From positions 124,001 through 188,000 of the forward strand of contig JAAEQD010000106.1 in NCBI GenBank assembly GCA_024231855.1: a stretch of 64,000 bases of DNA. Direction: 5' to 3'. Under the pieces are notes generated by a model. The model ran no database searches, had not been told where the DNA came from, and saw only the letters and a list, made by a program, of their open reading frames with translations. Shown piece by piece: positions 1 through 10,562 of the stretch; the first letter of the stretch is position 1, and each line of letters starts with the position of its first letter. The stretch is from Candidatus Zixiibacteriota bacterium (GTDB lineage: Bacteria > Zixibacteria > MSB-5A5 > UBA10806 > 4484-95). The position numbers were made by a program, and so were the translations under genes.

Positions 1-2458
1 CAAAGATGAAAACAAAGGAAAATATGAGTTTATTGGCGTGGGCATCTGGCATCCCAAAGATCATGATTTCATGAAATGCGCTTTTTGTGATAAGCAGAAA
101 CCTGGCAAATTACTGAATCCTTTTACTCTCACAACCCTTAGAGGGACAGAAAAAAAAAGAAATTGCCAATTCTCTGAAAAGACATCACAGATACGATGTA
201 AGTCTCATCTTCGACTAGTAAATTTAATCAAAAATGATGAGAAGCATGGAAAAACTCCACCCGACCTATGGAACAAAGTATCCACAAATAGGATTATCAG
301 ATGTTATGAAGGATTTTGCGAAGGACAGCCGCAGCTTAAATACCGTTATGACTGGATACTCAGCCCTCATGAGGATGTTTGCGATTATACAAAAATAGGA
401 AATGTATTTAAAGATAATACTGTTGCCGTTGTAATAGAAGATCATGATATGGGAGTTATGAACGAGGAATCAGCCGGAGCTCTGGCAACAGCCATAAAAA
501 AAATAAACGAAAAACCCAAGAATAAAAAATCCAAAATTAAAGTTTTCTTAAGAACGAAAGTCGATAAACCTGCATGGCTGGAAAATTTCAGGAGTGAACT
601 TGATAATACCACGCAAATTTCTCTTGTCGTATCAGATTTTCAATTGGCAAGGCATAAAATGCGAGAACGACGCTGGTTCTATGAAACAGAACTTGGGCGC
701 GCTTCCCTCAAAATTCTAGAAGAATTGAAAAGCCATCCGACCAACGAAAACGGAACAGGTACCAAAAAAACTAATTCTCGAAGAAGCACACCACCTAAAA
801 AGAAAGTCCAAAAACCGTTAGCTTTGCGAGCTGCAGTACTTTTAGATGAAAACAGGGTAATAGCGGCCGATGATAAAAAATACTTTGGTATCCCTGAAAA
901 ACCAGGAGAAAAGCTGCAGCTTAATATTGGCAGAACCACAACTTTTTATTCTGCTTTAATCGCTCAGCATATTTATTGGCGCAATAAGAATCCCAATAAG
1001 AATAAAAATGAAGAATTATTTCAAAAAGAATGCAAAATTGCACTTGATGCCGCCTATGCCTGGACCAAGCAAGTGGCAAAGGCATGGGATGTTGATAAGG
1101 GTGAGTATAAACCGGTTAGACATAATAAAGTATTAGAAAAACTTATTGAAAAGCTGGACGTGAATCCGAAATCAATAATGTTCAATTCTTCAACCCATGA
1201 GGAATTAACGGAAAATTGGAAAAAATCATCAGAGAAATGTGGCATAATAAAACTACCCCAAAAAGATAATCCGGATATCAAGGAAAAGGTGCTTCAGTTA
1301 TGGCGAGGCGAAGGCATCCTTCCTGGCTATATCTGTACTGATAGACAAAAGCGCAGTAACATCCAAGGATTGGTAGCTTCAGTGGCTGATTTCTCAAGAG
1401 ACAATAATCCGGCCCATCCTTTAAGCTGCTTGTTAACAGGGGCGCCTGGAGGCGGTAAGAGTCATCTGGCGAGTTGTCTGGCGAAGAAATTTGACATGCA
1501 TTTCATGGAATACTCAATCGCCCAGATGGCGACCGCAAAAGACTTCATTGATTGCTTGGCTACGATATCTTCCGTTCAGAATCGTTCAGATGAGAAGCTA
1601 CTGATTTTTATTGATGAGGTAAATGCTCATATTGAAGGTAATCCAATAATGGGTCTACTATTGGGACCTCTTTGGGGCGGGTCTTTTGTATTTGAAGGCA
1701 AAAGTTATCGTTTACGTCCCGCTACCTGGATATTTGCATCGACGGGAAGTATAAGTGATATAGTAGGTGTAGCCAATAGCGATAATCTAGATGATAAGTA
1801 CCAGAAAAAAAATAAAAAAGAGGCAGAGAAAACTTCAGATGATAAAAAAAGAATAGATTATAATAAAGGGTCAGATTTCGCTTCGAGGCTAAGCGGTCAG
1901 ATAATCGATTTAGATGCGGCTGGAACCGATCTCAAGATACACAGAAGAAAAATAAATCTTAAAGAGATTATCAATAGCGTCAGAACTGAGCTAATTAACA
2001 GAAGTGGAGGGGGTTTTGATCATTATGTACAGATTTACAGCGGGCAAGATTACCAGGATTACTTGGCTACAGCTGACAAACATGGCACAGAAAAAGTCTA
2101 TTTAATGACAAAACTCCTTATAGATAGATGGGGGCCGATAAGCAAGATTGAGAAATGTGTCTTGAAGTTGTTTTCTGAAATATTACCGGCAAACGGAGCA
2201 AGAAGCTTAGAGCTTTTTGCCTCTCATTTCGAAAGCGTTAGGCGTGGAGAAATAGCCTCATATAATGTTCCAAATTTATTACATCAACAGGCTTTGATGC
2301 GACATGTTGTGATTCCCCCGGAATGGTTGGAATTAGATAAAACTGAAACTGAAAAACTAAAAAAAATTAAGGACTATAAGAAAAGATGCAATAAACTCGA
2401 AAAAACTAAAAAGGAAGGTTTCGTGCGAATCGAAACAGTGGTGAAAAGCAACGATTGA
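1..2458 (+). CDS. AAA+ family ATPase, 5'-truncated by window edge; possible degenerate PfkB-like region upstream of the ATPase domain
   Basis: Frame is open to base 2 (KDENKGKYEFIGVGIWHPKD...), so the GTG at 38 is probably internal. Walker A GAPGGGKSH, Walker B LLIFIDEVNAH, sensor-like WIFASTGS. Confidence 0.75.
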   Translation, partial: KDENKGKYEFIGVGIWHPKDHDFMKCAFCDKQKPGKLLNPFTLTTLRGTEKKRNCQFSEKTSQIRCKSHLRLVNLIKNDEKHGKTPPDLWNKVSTNRIIRCYEGFCEGQPQLKYRYDWILSPHEDVCDYTKIGNVFKDNTVAVVIEDHDMGVMNEESAGALATAIKKINEKPKNKKSKIKVFLRTKVDKPAWLENFRSELDNTTQISLVVSDFQLARHKMRERRWFYETELGRASLKILEELKSHPTNENGTGTKKTNSRRSTPPKKKVQKPLALRAAVLLDENRVIAADDKKYFGIPEKPGEKLQLNIGRTTTFYSALIAQHIYWRNKNPNKNKNEELFQKECKIALDAAYAWTKQVAKAWDVDKGEYKPVRHNKVLEKLIEKLDVNPKSIMFNSSTHEELTENWKKSSEKCGIIKLPQKDNPDIKEKVLQLWRGEGILPGYICTDRQKRSNIQGLVASVADFSRDNNPAHPLSCLLTGAPGGGKSHLASCLAKKFDMHFMEYSIAQMATAKDFIDCLATISSVQNRSDEKLLIFIDEVNAHIEGNPIMGLLLGPLWGGSFVFEGKSYRLRPATWIFASTGSISDIVGVANSDNLDDKYQKKNKKEAEKTSDDKKRIDYNKGSDFASRLSGQIIDLDAAGTDLKIHRRKINLKEIINSVRTELINRSGGGFDHYVQIYSGQDYQDYLATADKHGTEKVYLMTKLLIDRWGPISKIEKCVLKLFSEILPANGARSLELFASHFESVRRGEIASYNVPNLLHQQALMRHVVIPPEWLELDKTETEKLKKIKDYKKRCNKLEKTKKEGFVRIETVVKSND

Positions 2459-2548
2459 ATACGCCCAGCGTAACATAACTTCATATATGTTACGATGAAT
2501 CACAATATCGTCGCATCCATCATGACATATGTAAGATAATCTATCCGT

Positions 2549-2632
2549 AGGTTGGGAGCTTGCTCCCAAATGTCCGCAGCCTATCGCCTAATACCCCAAG
2601 GCCGGCATGCCGACCACCTACGATTAAACCCC
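2549..2632. repeat. GTAGG-type palindromic extragenic element, copy 1
   Basis: Contains TTGGGAGCTTGCTCCCAA and GGCCGGCATGCCGACCACCTACG; reverse complement matches 5989-6060 and the ends of 6974-7074. Confidence 0.7.
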
Positions 2633-2668
2633 TTGATATCCCAAACCGTCTCCCCCTATAATCTCCGC

Positions 2669-3667
2669 ATGAAAGCAAAACTAAAGCCGCCGCCACGGTT
2701 TCAACTGGCGATGACGCCGACGCCTCTCGAGGCGTTTGCCCTGTCCCCTGACCCCCGGTCGGGGATCGAGATATTTATCAAGCGTGATGACCAAACTGGA
2801 GCCGAACTCTCCGGCAACAAAATCCGCAAGCTCGAGTTTATCCTGTATGACGCGGTCGCCAGGAAAACCGATACGATAATCACCTGCGGCGGCACGCAGT
2901 CCAATCACTGCCGGGCCGCCGCGGCCATGGCAGCCCGGATCGGTCTCGATTGCGAGCTGATAGTCAAAGGCAGAAAGCCCGCGGTGCCCGATGGCAACCT
3001 GCTTCTGGATACGCTGTTTGGGGCGAAGATCAAGTATATTACCGATACTGAATACGAGGCGAATATCGCCAACCTGATGGCCAAACGCGCGGTCGCTTTG
3101 AAAAAGAAAGGTAAGCGACCATATATTATCCCCGAGGGCGCCTCCAATTCGCTGGGCCTGTGGGGTTATTTCCTGGCCGGAATCGAATTGAAAAAGCAAC
3201 TGGATAAAGCCGGTATCACGGTAGATTATATCGCCTGTGCGGTCGGATCGGGCGGCACCTATGCCGGATTGTACCTGGCTTCGCTATACCTGAATTGGCC
3301 CGTAAAAGTGCAAGGTTTTGCAGTTTGTAGGAATACGCAATTCTTTGTAAATCGCATATCAGGTTTTTTCAAGCGTTTTTTAACCGATTTTGACCTGAAA
3401 TTGAAGCCCGTCACAACAAATATCCATATTGATGATCAATATATCGGCCCCGGCTATGCTAAGATCGGTGAGAAGGAAGCCAAATTTATCAAGGGGGTGG
3501 CCGCTAACGCCGGGATTATTCTCGATCCGGCCTACACTGGTAAAGCCATGCTTGGCTTGTTCGATCACATTGTAAAAGGCAAAATACAATCCAAATCAAA
3601 CGTGGTGTTTATACACACGGGCGGTTTAGTGTCGCTTTTTCCGTATCGTAAAAAGCTGTCGGGCTGA
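2669..3667 (+). CDS. PLP-dependent D-cysteine desulfhydrase / ACC deaminase family protein
   Basis: IKRDDQTGAELSGNKIRKLEF, TCGGTQSNHCRA and VGSGGTYAGL motifs. The ORF opens at 2552 inside the repeat; the ATG at 2669 is the more plausible start. Confidence 0.85.
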   Translation: MKAKLKPPPRFQLAMTPTPLEAFALSPDPRSGIEIFIKRDDQTGAELSGNKIRKLEFILYDAVARKTDTIITCGGTQSNHCRAAAAMAARIGLDCELIVKGRKPAVPDGNLLLDTLFGAKIKYITDTEYEANIANLMAKRAVALKKKGKRPYIIPEGASNSLGLWGYFLAGIELKKQLDKAGITVDYIACAVGSGGTYAGLYLASLYLNWPVKVQGFAVCRNTQFFVNRISGFFKRFLTDFDLKLKPVTTNIHIDDQYIGPGYAKIGEKEAKFIKGVAANAGIILDPAYTGKAMLGLFDHIVKGKIQSKSNVVFIHTGGLVSLFPYRKKLSG

Positions 3668-3952
3668 TATTTAAACGCAATTCAAGAAAACTGATACAAA
3701 AATATATATATATTGCAACAACCTTGCAAGATATTTCAATCTGTTTTGGGTTTAGGGGTTGCCTTTTTGAATATTGATGGTTATATTAATAGCGAGTAAG
3801 TTAAGACATAGCCGTCAAATATTGAATAAAAGGCATAAAGGCTTGTATCATACTATAATGGGGATTTTCAAAATAACGGTCAAACGGTACGTTTTTCGGG
3901 CATATGATTTGCTTTATTAGCTGTCTGAGAATGACAGCCAAAGGAGAGTTTG

Positions 3953-4573
3953 ATGCTAACAAACGGTCTTGAAAGAGGCTTCACGCCGGAAATTTTAAAG
4001 AAGACCAGGGATCCCCGTATCAGCCGGGACGATGATGGTTACTATATTTTTACGGCCAGTGAAAATATCAAAGTTTATATTAATCTGTATTACAAATTTC
4101 TGGAGAAATCCGAAAAACGCGCCTTAATGGAATACAAAATTGCCAAAGAGAAAGTCGAGTCCACCTCGGAGGAGCATGAAGAGACACTGGCTTACTATCG
4201 CGCCCGAAAAATTATACTCGAACAACTTCTGAAAAATATCTATAAGTATTACGCCGACTCAACCAACAGTTCCTCACTTATGACTCCCTGGTGTTTCGGC
4301 ACTATCGTTCTGGAGAAGATCGAGATTTATCGGGATAAAATCTCCAAGGGCCAGGTACACGATTCGAATATCCCGGAATACCCGTTCTATGTCTTGCAGT
4401 ATATCGATGAGACTTACAAGAAATCGCTTCTGGATTTATTCGATTTTCCCGAAAAAGCGTTTTCGATGCGCTGGCAGTACACCGAACTTCTCAAGCGTTA
4501 TTCGAAAGTATTATCGGATGTCACCAATTCACTTCAGAACGTATTACAGATGATAAAGTCCTACGGACATTAA
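3953..4573 (+). CDS. hypothetical protein, helical, no recognised family
   Basis: 206-aa ORF with SD-like AAAGGAGAG upstream and a terminator-like hairpin downstream. Confidence 0.7.
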   Translation: MLTNGLERGFTPEILKKTRDPRISRDDDGYYIFTASENIKVYINLYYKFLEKSEKRALMEYKIAKEKVESTSEEHEETLAYYRARKIILEQLLKNIYKYYADSTNSSSLMTPWCFGTIVLEKIEIYRDKISKGQVHDSNIPEYPFYVLQYIDETYKKSLLDLFDFPEKAFSMRWQYTELLKRYSKVLSDVTNSLQNVLQMIKSYGH

Positions 4574-4599
4574 ATATTGGTTTTTGGTGTTAGTGTTTT

Positions 4600-4628
4600 A
4601 GCCCCGGCATGATGTTGGGGCTTTTTTT
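4600..4628 (+). terminator. rho-independent terminator
   Basis: AGCCCC-GGCATGATGTT-GGGGCT followed by T-tract. Confidence 0.75.
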
Positions 4629-4634
4629 GTTATG

Positions 4635-5828
4635 CTATTTGGTTTCCGATTTCAATTTAAATCCAAACGCGAACACCACCACGCTAACCGCTCCAAATCC
4701 GGCGGCGGTTATCAGGTTATACTCCGGACCGAATGTCCACAACCAGGCGCCTATGAATGATCCGGAGCTGACTATCAGATCGCGGATAAGATAGTATAAG
4801 CCGATCGAACTGGCCGTGGCCGTATCGGGGGCCAGCGAGATCAACAGCGATTTGCGGCTGGGTTCGCCAAACTCTTTGAGGCCGCGGATAACGAAAGCGA
4901 TAACTAATAGCCAATATGATGTCGAGAAGTAAAGCGCGATTGGGAAGAGGGTGAAAAATATGAATGTCCCCAACACGAACGGCTTCTTGTTCATCCGGTC
5001 GGCGAAATGGGCAATCGGGATATAGATGGACATCGAGACGATAACCTCAAGCGCCAACAGAATCCCGAATTTCTCGGCGCCGATACCGATATTGTTTAAG
5101 GCGTAAAGAATTACGAAGGCAAACGGTATACGTTGGCAGAAACGGGCCATGATATCCGACAATAATAGGACTTTCCAGTCGCGGTTCGTTTTGCGCCACA
5201 GCTTCAGCGCGTTGAAACCGGGATGTGATGGTATCTCCTCCAGCTGGATTTTCCTGATTAGCAGAATGCCGCCGATACCGGATAAAATCGAAATCAGCAG
5301 AGCCACCCGGATACCATCGATAAATCCCAGCGATACGATCAGCGCGCCGCCGACAATCGGGCCGATAGTGCGGGGGATACGGTTGACTATCGAGATCAGC
5401 GACAGCCCCATCACATGCTTACTGCCGGGCAGGGCTTTGCCGATAAAAGCGAATAACGCCGGCTGCGACAGATTCGACCAACTCAGATAGAAAAACATGC
5501 CGATAATCACCGCCGGCCAACCGGGGAAAACCAGCAGAATGATATAACCTACTATCGACAGGCCGGTGAAAAATATCAAGCAGCGGCGAAGGCCGAACCG
5601 GTCGGTAATCACGCCGCCGGGGTAACCATAGACAGCCGTTAACGCCGTGGCGATAAAATCCTGTAAGCCGATTATAAAAACTGACGCGCCGAGTATCTCC
5701 AGGTACTTGGGTATAAAGCGAATCCACATATGCTCGCCAACCCCAATCGCTACAATCGAGGCCAGCAGAATCGAGGTACTCTTTTTCAAGCCCAGGTAGG
5801 AGGCGGCTTTTTTAAGCGAGTTGTTCAT
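4635..5828 (-). CDS. MFS transporter
   Basis: About 12 hydrophobic segments; YGYPGGVITDRFGLRR and FADRMNKKPF loops typical of MFS. Confidence 0.85.
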   Translation of the reverse strand: MNNSLKKAASYLGLKKSTSILLASIVAIGVGEHMWIRFIPKYLEILGASVFIIGLQDFIATALTAVYGYPGGVITDRFGLRRCLIFFTGLSIVGYIILLVFPGWPAVIIGMFFYLSWSNLSQPALFAFIGKALPGSKHVMGLSLISIVNRIPRTIGPIVGGALIVSLGFIDGIRVALLISILSGIGGILLIRKIQLEEIPSHPGFNALKLWRKTNRDWKVLLLSDIMARFCQRIPFAFVILYALNNIGIGAEKFGILLALEVIVSMSIYIPIAHFADRMNKKPFVLGTFIFFTLFPIALYFSTSYWLLVIAFVIRGLKEFGEPSRKSLLISLAPDTATASSIGLYYLIRDLIVSSGSFIGAWLWTFGPEYNLITAAGFGAVSVVVFAFGFKLKSETK

Positions 5829-5988
5829 GATAGGGGATTATATATGATAAATTGGAATTAACCAACCGTGAAATCAACCCTGCTGTCGGATCCCTCGCAG
5901 AGTCAAACGACCTGACCCGACAACTACTACACGCCGACAAAAAATAGTTGTCAGGTAGGGCCACCTAACAACACGTAATTCGGGGGGG

Positions 5989-6060
5989 CGTAGGTGGTCG
6001 GCTTGCCGGCCTTGGGAAGGATAGGCTTCGGACATTAGGGATCAAGCTTCCAGCCTACGG
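5989..6060. repeat. GTAGG-type palindromic element, copy 2 (inverted relative to copy 1)
   Basis: CGTAGGTGGTCGGCTTGCCGGCCTTGGG...CTTCCAGCCTACGG. Confidence 0.7.
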
Positions 6061-6124
6061 CAGACTTTAAGACACACAATTTACCTTGACATAATCACTC
6101 ACGATCAGCTTAGTTAATTTAATC

Positions 6125-6973
6125 ATGATAATTAGCGCCAGCAGACGGACCGATATACCGGCATTCTATGCCGAAGACTTTCTCGATGATCTGGAAATCG
6201 GCTATACCGACGTAGCTAATCCATTCAACCCGAAACAGACACGGGTAGTCGATTTGACTCCGGAGGCGGTGGATGCTATCGTGTTCTGGACCCGGTATCC
6301 GCAGCCGATATTGAAGTATCTCGAATTACTCAATCGGGCCGGCTATGATTATGTTTTCCTCTATACTATCACCGGCTATTCGAAAATCCTCGAACCCAAC
6401 ACGCCCGATATGATCAAGGCGGTCGATTGTTTCAGACAGCTCAGCGATCAAATCGGACCGGCCAAAGTTATCTGGCGGTATGATCCAATCGTCATCTCCA
6501 GAATCAGCGATGAGGATTATCATACGGAGAATTTCGATACACTAGCCGGCATGCTGTCGGATTATACCGATAAGGTCATAATCAGTTTTCTCGATTTCTA
6601 CAAGAAGCTGACTCCCCGGTTCGCCAAACTTAAACAGGAATACAATTTGACAATCGACGATATCAGGGAAACGCCTGAAAAGGCGGTCAGTCTGGCCCGT
6701 CAGATAAAACAGATCGCTGATAGTTACGGCCTGGCCATCCAATCATGCGCCGAAAGCGATATTATAGCGGAGTCGGGAATCACGCCCGGCGGCTGTATCG
6801 ATAGCGGCTACCTGTCGGGGGTATTCGACAAGCCGTTCACATCCCACAAAGACAAGAACCAGCGCGACAATTGTCTCTGCCACGAAAGCGCAGATATCGG
6901 CAGTTACAACACCTGCAAATTCGGTTGTACATATTGCTACGCTTCGGGGGGAGATATACCTCAGCGTGGTTGA
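6125..6973 (+). CDS. DUF1848 family protein
   Basis: N-terminal MIISASRRTDIPAFY and C-terminal Cys cluster DNCLCHES...CKFGCTYCYA. Confidence 0.85.
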   Translation: MIISASRRTDIPAFYAEDFLDDLEIGYTDVANPFNPKQTRVVDLTPEAVDAIVFWTRYPQPILKYLELLNRAGYDYVFLYTITGYSKILEPNTPDMIKAVDCFRQLSDQIGPAKVIWRYDPIVISRISDEDYHTENFDTLAGMLSDYTDKVIISFLDFYKKLTPRFAKLKQEYNLTIDDIRETPEKAVSLARQIKQIADSYGLAIQSCAESDIIAESGITPGGCIDSGYLSGVFDKPFTSHKDKNQRDNCLCHESADIGSYNTCKFGCTYCYASGGDIPQRG

Positions 6974-7190
6974 GGGGCGTAGGTGGTCGGTCGCCGTGAT
7001 CCAAATGGACTTGCCGGCCTGGCGGGTGCCTATGCATGCGGGCTTGTTGGGAGCAAGCTCCCAACCTACGACACATAGAAGTAGGGGTCGCAGCTTGCCT
7101 CGACCCGGGGGCTGGGTGGTGCGGGCGATTTGACCCAATCCCTTACCCCGGGCGGACACAAAGTACCGCCCCTACGATTCATTCCGCCGT
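6974..7190. repeat. Composite island of GTAGG-type and GGGTCG-type palindromic repeats
   Basis: GTAGGTGGTCGG...TTGGGAGCAAGCTCCCAACCTACG, then GGGGTCGCAGCTTGCCTCGACCCGGGG, which recurs at about 14640. Confidence 0.65.
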
Positions 7191-7433
7191 AGAGGGTTAT
7201 TGTATACGGCCTAATTGCGTACATACATACAGATGAACAAAGGACTACGTCCGGCTGCAATCCCCAAATGGGTCCTTCTGTGTATTCATACATGTATTTA
7301 TTAGTGACAGTATCTACTTTAGTTGGCTTAATTTTTCCTTTTGAAGCGTACTACTTCATTAAAAGAAGAATTCGATCTAGAAAAAAACGAGCTAGTAAAG
7401 GTGACCGCTGATTTAGGTGCAGTTATCCCTACC

Positions 7434-8159
7434 CTAATTCAACCGAAACTTCTCGCCCAGATAAATCTCACGCGTCTCGGGATCGTTGGCCAGGAAATCG
7501 GCGGAGCCAGATTTGAGGATGTTGCCCTCGTAGATAATATACGCCCGGTCGGTTATCGATAGGGTCTCGCGGACGTTGTGATCGGTTACCAGTATGCCCA
7601 GGCCCTTGTCTTTCAGGCGATGGATGATTTTCTGTATCTCCTCGACCGTGATCGGGTCGATCCCGGAGAACGGCTCATCGAGTAAGATAAACTTCGGCTC
7701 GGTCACCAGCGCCCGGGCGATCTCCACCCGCCGCCGTTCGCCGCCGGATAAGTTGTAACCTTTCGAATCGGCGATATGCTCCACATCCAGATCGGACATC
7801 AGCTTTTCCAGCCGTTGTTTGCGTTCGACTTTGGTAATCGGCAGGTATTCGAGTATAGCCAGAATGTTATCCTTCACCGACAGCTTTCTAAATATCGACG
7901 GTTCCTGCGGCAGGTAGCCGATACCTTTACGGGCACGGCTATACATCGGCAGTTTTGTGATATCCTCATCATCGAAAAGCACCCGGCCGCCGTTGGGCTT
8001 GATCAGGCCGGTTATCATATAAAACGAGGTAGTCTTACCGGCGCCGTTGGGGCCCAGAAGCCCGACTATTTCGCCGGCCGAAACAGCTATGGATACGCCG
8101 TTAACCACGCGTCGACGGCGATAAATTTTTACCAGTTCATCTGATGCCAAAGTGGTCAT
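7434..8159 (-). CDS. lptB: LPS export ABC transporter ATP-binding protein
   Basis: [48 protein letters not shown]; downstream of lptC/kds genes. Confidence 0.92.
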   Translation of the reverse strand: MTTLASDELVKIYRRRRVVNGVSIAVSAGEIVGLLGPNGAGKTTSFYMITGLIKPNGGRVLFDDEDITKLPMYSRARKGIGYLPQEPSIFRKLSVKDNILAILEYLPITKVERKQRLEKLMSDLDVEHIADSKGYNLSGGERRRVEIARALVTEPKFILLDEPFSGIDPITVEEIQKIIHRLKDKGLGILVTDHNVRETLSITDRAYIIYEGNILKSGSADFLANDPETREIYLGEKFRLN

Positions 8160-8716
8160 TTGTCTTTAAACTTCTCTTTCTCCTGCTCGGCAACATCGGT
8201 TACCTTGCCGGCGACATCGCTTAATATCTCCAGTTCCTGAAGATTGCGATCGGCTTTCAGGCCATAGCCGGTCAACAGGTCGCCATCGGTTTTTTCGATT
8301 TCTACGTAGTCGTCGGTGGTAATCAGGCCGGTTTCGGGGTCCCAGAACAGCGATTCGGTTTTCAGCACGGTTGAATCCTCATTGATCGCCACCACGTTGC
8401 CGAACATCGCCACTTTCTCCGATTTCTCACGAATCAATCCCCGATTGGCGGTGAGCGTCGATTTTTGCCCGCCCTGGTCATCGAAGAATAGTACTTTTAT
8501 AGTATCAGCTTCGGTTGAATCTTCCCTCACCCAGCGATCTATATGTTCGGCTTCAATCGTTATGTTCTGTTTGCCATCCTTGGTAAATACAATAGTGGCG
8601 TCATCGAGACGGGAATCCGGGTAGTTTTCATCGGCCACATTCTGCTGGGGCGGCTCGGGTTCCGTGCAGGCCAGGAACGCCATTGTTGCTATCAATAAGA
8701 TGATTACTGTTTTCAT
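8156..8716 (-). CDS. lptC: LPS export ABC transporter periplasmic protein LptC
   Basis: Lipoprotein-like N-terminus [17 protein letters not shown], beta-rich OstA/LptC-like sequence, 4-nt overlap with lptB. Confidence 0.8.
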   Translation of the reverse strand: MKTVIILLIATMAFLACTEPEPPQQNVADENYPDSRLDDATIVFTKDGKQNITIEAEHIDRWVREDSTEADTIKVLFFDDQGGQKSTLTANRGLIREKSEKVAMFGNVVAINEDSTVLKTESLFWDPETGLITTDDYVEIEKTDGDLLTGYGLKADRNLQELEILSDVAGKVTDVAEQEKEKFKDK

Positions 8717-9612
8717 GCCATGTCTCTGTTTTCGTCCGGCGGACGGGTTCGCCAGCGATTGTGCATCCAGACCCACTGAAGCGGATCGAACATTATCAGT
8801 TTTTCGATTGCCTTGTTACATTTCTCCAGCGCGTTTTGAATATCCTGTTCCTTGTTATCGGTCCATTCCAGGTCAAGCGCCGGAAGTACCCGTATTATAT
8901 ATTTATCGTCAGGTTTTCGGTATATCGCCACCGGCACCACCGGCGAACCGGTTTTGCGCGCGATATACATCGGCCCGGCGGCCGTGATCGCTTTACGGCC
9001 GAAGAAATCGATAAAGTAACCGCTCACCCGCCTGGAATCCTGATCGTTAAGCACCCCTAACGCGTGGCCGTCATGAAGCGCTTTCAGGATGGCTTTAATC
9101 GAGGAGGTGGTTGGAATATTCTGGACATTATATTTATCCCTTTGCGTTATCAGACGTTCATCGAAACGCTTGTCATACATCTCCCGGCCGATTACCGATA
9201 CCTTATATCCTTTATACGCGCCAAACCAGGCGGCCATAAGTTCGAAATTGCCGATATGACCGGTTAAAGCTATTATGCCTTTGCCTTTATTGTATTCCCT
9301 ATCGAAATTCTCCAGTCCCTCGATTTCGACAATGGAACCGATATATTCGGCGGTCCAGTTTTTCATTCTGATTATGTCGACGAGGTTTTTGATCATTATC
9401 TCAAAATTAGCCCGAGCGTGGGCCTTGAGAGTTTTATCCGAAAGATCCAGTACGAATTCCATCTGTTCGTGGGCGATATTTTTATCGCGGCTGCCGATAA
9501 GATACCAGACTTCCCCTATAAAGCCGGCTACCCTTATAGCCAACCAGCGAGGTAGGGCATTCAAAATTTCGATCAAGATAACCGATATATAATACACGAA
9601 ATCGTTTTTCAA
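8713..9612 (-). CDS. Lysophospholipid/lipid A acyltransferase (LpxL/HtrB family)
   Basis: ALTGHIGNFELMAAWF (HX4E-type acyltransferase motif); C-terminal QWVWMHNRWRTRP. Confidence 0.88.
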   Translation of the reverse strand: MKNDFVYYISVILIEILNALPRWLAIRVAGFIGEVWYLIGSRDKNIAHEQMEFVLDLSDKTLKAHARANFEIMIKNLVDIIRMKNWTAEYIGSIVEIEGLENFDREYNKGKGIIALTGHIGNFELMAAWFGAYKGYKVSVIGREMYDKRFDERLITQRDKYNVQNIPTTSSIKAILKALHDGHALGVLNDQDSRRVSGYFIDFFGRKAITAAGPMYIARKTGSPVVPVAIYRKPDDKYIIRVLPALDLEWTDNKEQDIQNALEKCNKAIEKLIMFDPLQWVWMHNRWRTRPPDENRDMA

Positions 9613-10562
9613 ATTATCTTCGCTCGCAATAAATCATGCATATGCAAAATGCCGACAACCTTTTTTTCATCATCAGCCACCACCAGGCTGGTGATCTTGT
9701 GTTTCTCCATCCTGTTTAATGCCTCAACACAGAGTTTGTTTGCCGTAATCGATTTCGGCCTGGCAGTCATGACATCTTTGGCGACAAGGTCTTCCAGCCG
9801 GCTTTTTTTCTCGAGAGCCCGCCGTAAGTCGCCATCGGTGACAATCCCCACCAGATGATTGCCGTCATCGACAACGGTGGTTATACCTAACCGCTTACTG
9901 GTAATCTCGAGTACCAGTTGTGAAAACGGTGTATCCAATTTGACCATCGGGATTTCATCGCCTGTATGCATGAGCTGTTCTATTTTTATCAGATTACGGC
10001 CGATCGAACCACCGGGATGAAGGTCGGCGAAATCATCGGCGGTGAAGCCTCGTTTTTCCAGAAGCACCATAGCCAGGGCATCACCCATCACGATAGCGGC
10101 GGTTGTGGAGGAAGTCGGTATGAGGTTAATCGAACAGGTTTCGTGGGGCACCGAGACATCAAGGACAGCCTCGGCATCCTCCGCCAACGGCGATTTCTTA
10201 TCACCGGTAAGGGCAATAATTGGCACCATCAGGCGTTTAAATAAAGGTAAAACCTTGATTATTTCCTCAGTATCGCCGGATTTACTGATAGCGATCAACA
10301 AATCATCGCCACGAACCACGCCGAGATCGCCATGAATACCCTCGGCTGGATGGAAGAAGAAAGACGGAATGCCGATTGATGAGAATGTCGAGGCGATCTT
10401 TTTAGCGACAATTCCAGATTTACCGATTCCTGTAACAATCACCCGGCCGCTGGTTTGATCGATCAAACCGACCGCCTTGATAAAATTGTCATCGAGTTTA
10501 TCTATCAGGCCGGCGATCGCTTCCGCTTCCAGCTTTATTGTTTGTTTGGCTTTATCAAGCAA
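9609..10562 (-). CDS. kdsD: Arabinose-5-phosphate isomerase, KpsF/GutQ family (SIS + two CBS domains)
   Basis: VTGIGKSGIVAKKIASTFSSIG, ISKSGDTEEI, C-terminal CBS repeats. Confidence 0.92.
   Translation of the reverse strand: MLDKAKQTIKLEAEAIAGLIDKLDDNFIKAVGLIDQTSGRVIVTGIGKSGIVAKKIASTFSSIGIPSFFFHPAEGIHGDLGVVRGDDLLIAISKSGDTEEIIKVLPLFKRLMVPIIALTGDKKSPLAEDAEAVLDVSVPHETCSINLIPTSSTTAAIVMGDALAMVLLEKRGFTADDFADLHPGGSIGRNLIKIEQLMHTGDEIPMVKLDTPFSQLVLEITSKRLGITTVVDDGNHLVGIVTDGDLRRALEKKSRLEDLVAKDVMTARPKSITANKLCVEALNRMEKHKITSLVVADDEKKVVGILHMHDLLRAKII

Noticed and set aside
2681-3199. 172-aa minus-strand ORF opposite the PLP-dependent deaminase gene
   Set aside because: Shadow ORF in GC-rich coding sequence; no motifs, and the plus strand encodes a clear enzyme.
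6743-7293. Several overlapping short ORFs (138, 79, 66, 75 aa)
   Set aside because: They read through palindromic repeats and the 3' end of the DUF1848 gene on opposing frames; not credible genes.
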